From assembly GCA_916720285.1 (NCBI GenBank), contig CAKAQP010000145.1, positions 1 to 5,841 of the forward strand: a stretch of 5,841 nucleotides of DNA. The letters run 5' to 3'. Source of the DNA: an uncultured Lachnoanaerobaculum sp. (lineage in GTDB: Bacteria > Bacillota > Clostridia > Lachnospirales > Lachnospiraceae). Made by a program: the position numbers and the translations under genes. The notes below the pieces were generated by a model that was not told the origin of the DNA, made no database searches, and saw only the letters and a list, made by a program, of their open reading frames with translations. Below are positions 5,818 through 5,841 of the stretch, in pieces; position 1 is the stretch's first letter, and each line of letters starts with the position of its first letter.

Positions 5818-5841
5818 ATGATAAAACTTATTGCCTCGGAT
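5818..5841 (+). CDS. Start of a probable Cof-type HAD phosphatase, cut by the window end
   Basis: The ATG follows the DUF212 TAA stop with no gap, has GGAGG ten bases upstream, and opens a frame running off the window: MIKLIASD. This is the characteristic opening of Cof-type HAD-IIB hydrolases, where it normally continues into the DxDGT catalytic motif; D8 would then be the nucleophile. Such enzymes dephosphorylate sugar phosphates, nucleotides or cofactors such as FMN or pyridoxal phosphate. Only eight codons are present, so the existence of a gene is well supported but the family is inferred from a short match. Confidence 0.65.

Overview
The window is AT-rich, with ATA, AGA and other A/T-rich codons favoured throughout, and every gene lies on the + strand with almost no non-coding DNA. 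The gene order tlyA-nadK-argR-recN is a well-known arrangement in clostridial Firmicutes. Together with strong GGAGG-type ribosome binding sites and the style of the ArgR and NadK proteins, it points to a low-GC Clostridia member, most likely of the Lachnospiraceae. The family assignment is an inference from remembered protein style, not from a search.

Region 1 (1-3424) is the conserved housekeeping block. It holds the 3' part of a TlyA-family rRNA methyltransferase gene cut by the window edge, then NAD kinase, the arginine repressor ArgR, and the DNA repair ATPase RecN. The gaps are 17, 1 and 40 bases. The 40-base argR-recN gap is the largest non-coding stretch in the window. It carries only weak promoter-like and ARG-box-like sequence, and no Gram-positive LexA box is visible there.

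Region 2 (3438-4880) is a complete glgA (ADP-glucose glycogen synthase), 13 bases after recN, with a strong ribosome binding site that overlaps the recN stop codon. The other glycogen genes are not adjacent. In many spore-forming Clostridia and Bacilli the genes after recN are spoIVB and spo0A; here glgA takes that place.

Region 3 (4877-5841) is a run of phosphohydrolase-type genes: a small HD-domain protein, a divergent PAP2 (DUF212) membrane protein, and the first eight codons of what looks like a Cof-type HAD phosphatase. The first two are joined to the gene before them by 4-base ATGA overlaps, and the third starts directly after the preceding stop codon, so translational coupling is likely. 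The substrates of these proteins are unknown.

The tight spacing and the lack of any recognisable terminator suggest one long transcript whose main promoter lies upstream of the window. I see no mobile element, CRISPR array, tRNA, rRNA, riboswitch or frameshift. The content is mostly ordinary. The points worth a second look are the recN-glgA junction, the coupled phosphohydrolase genes, and a strong hairpin inside the HD gene.
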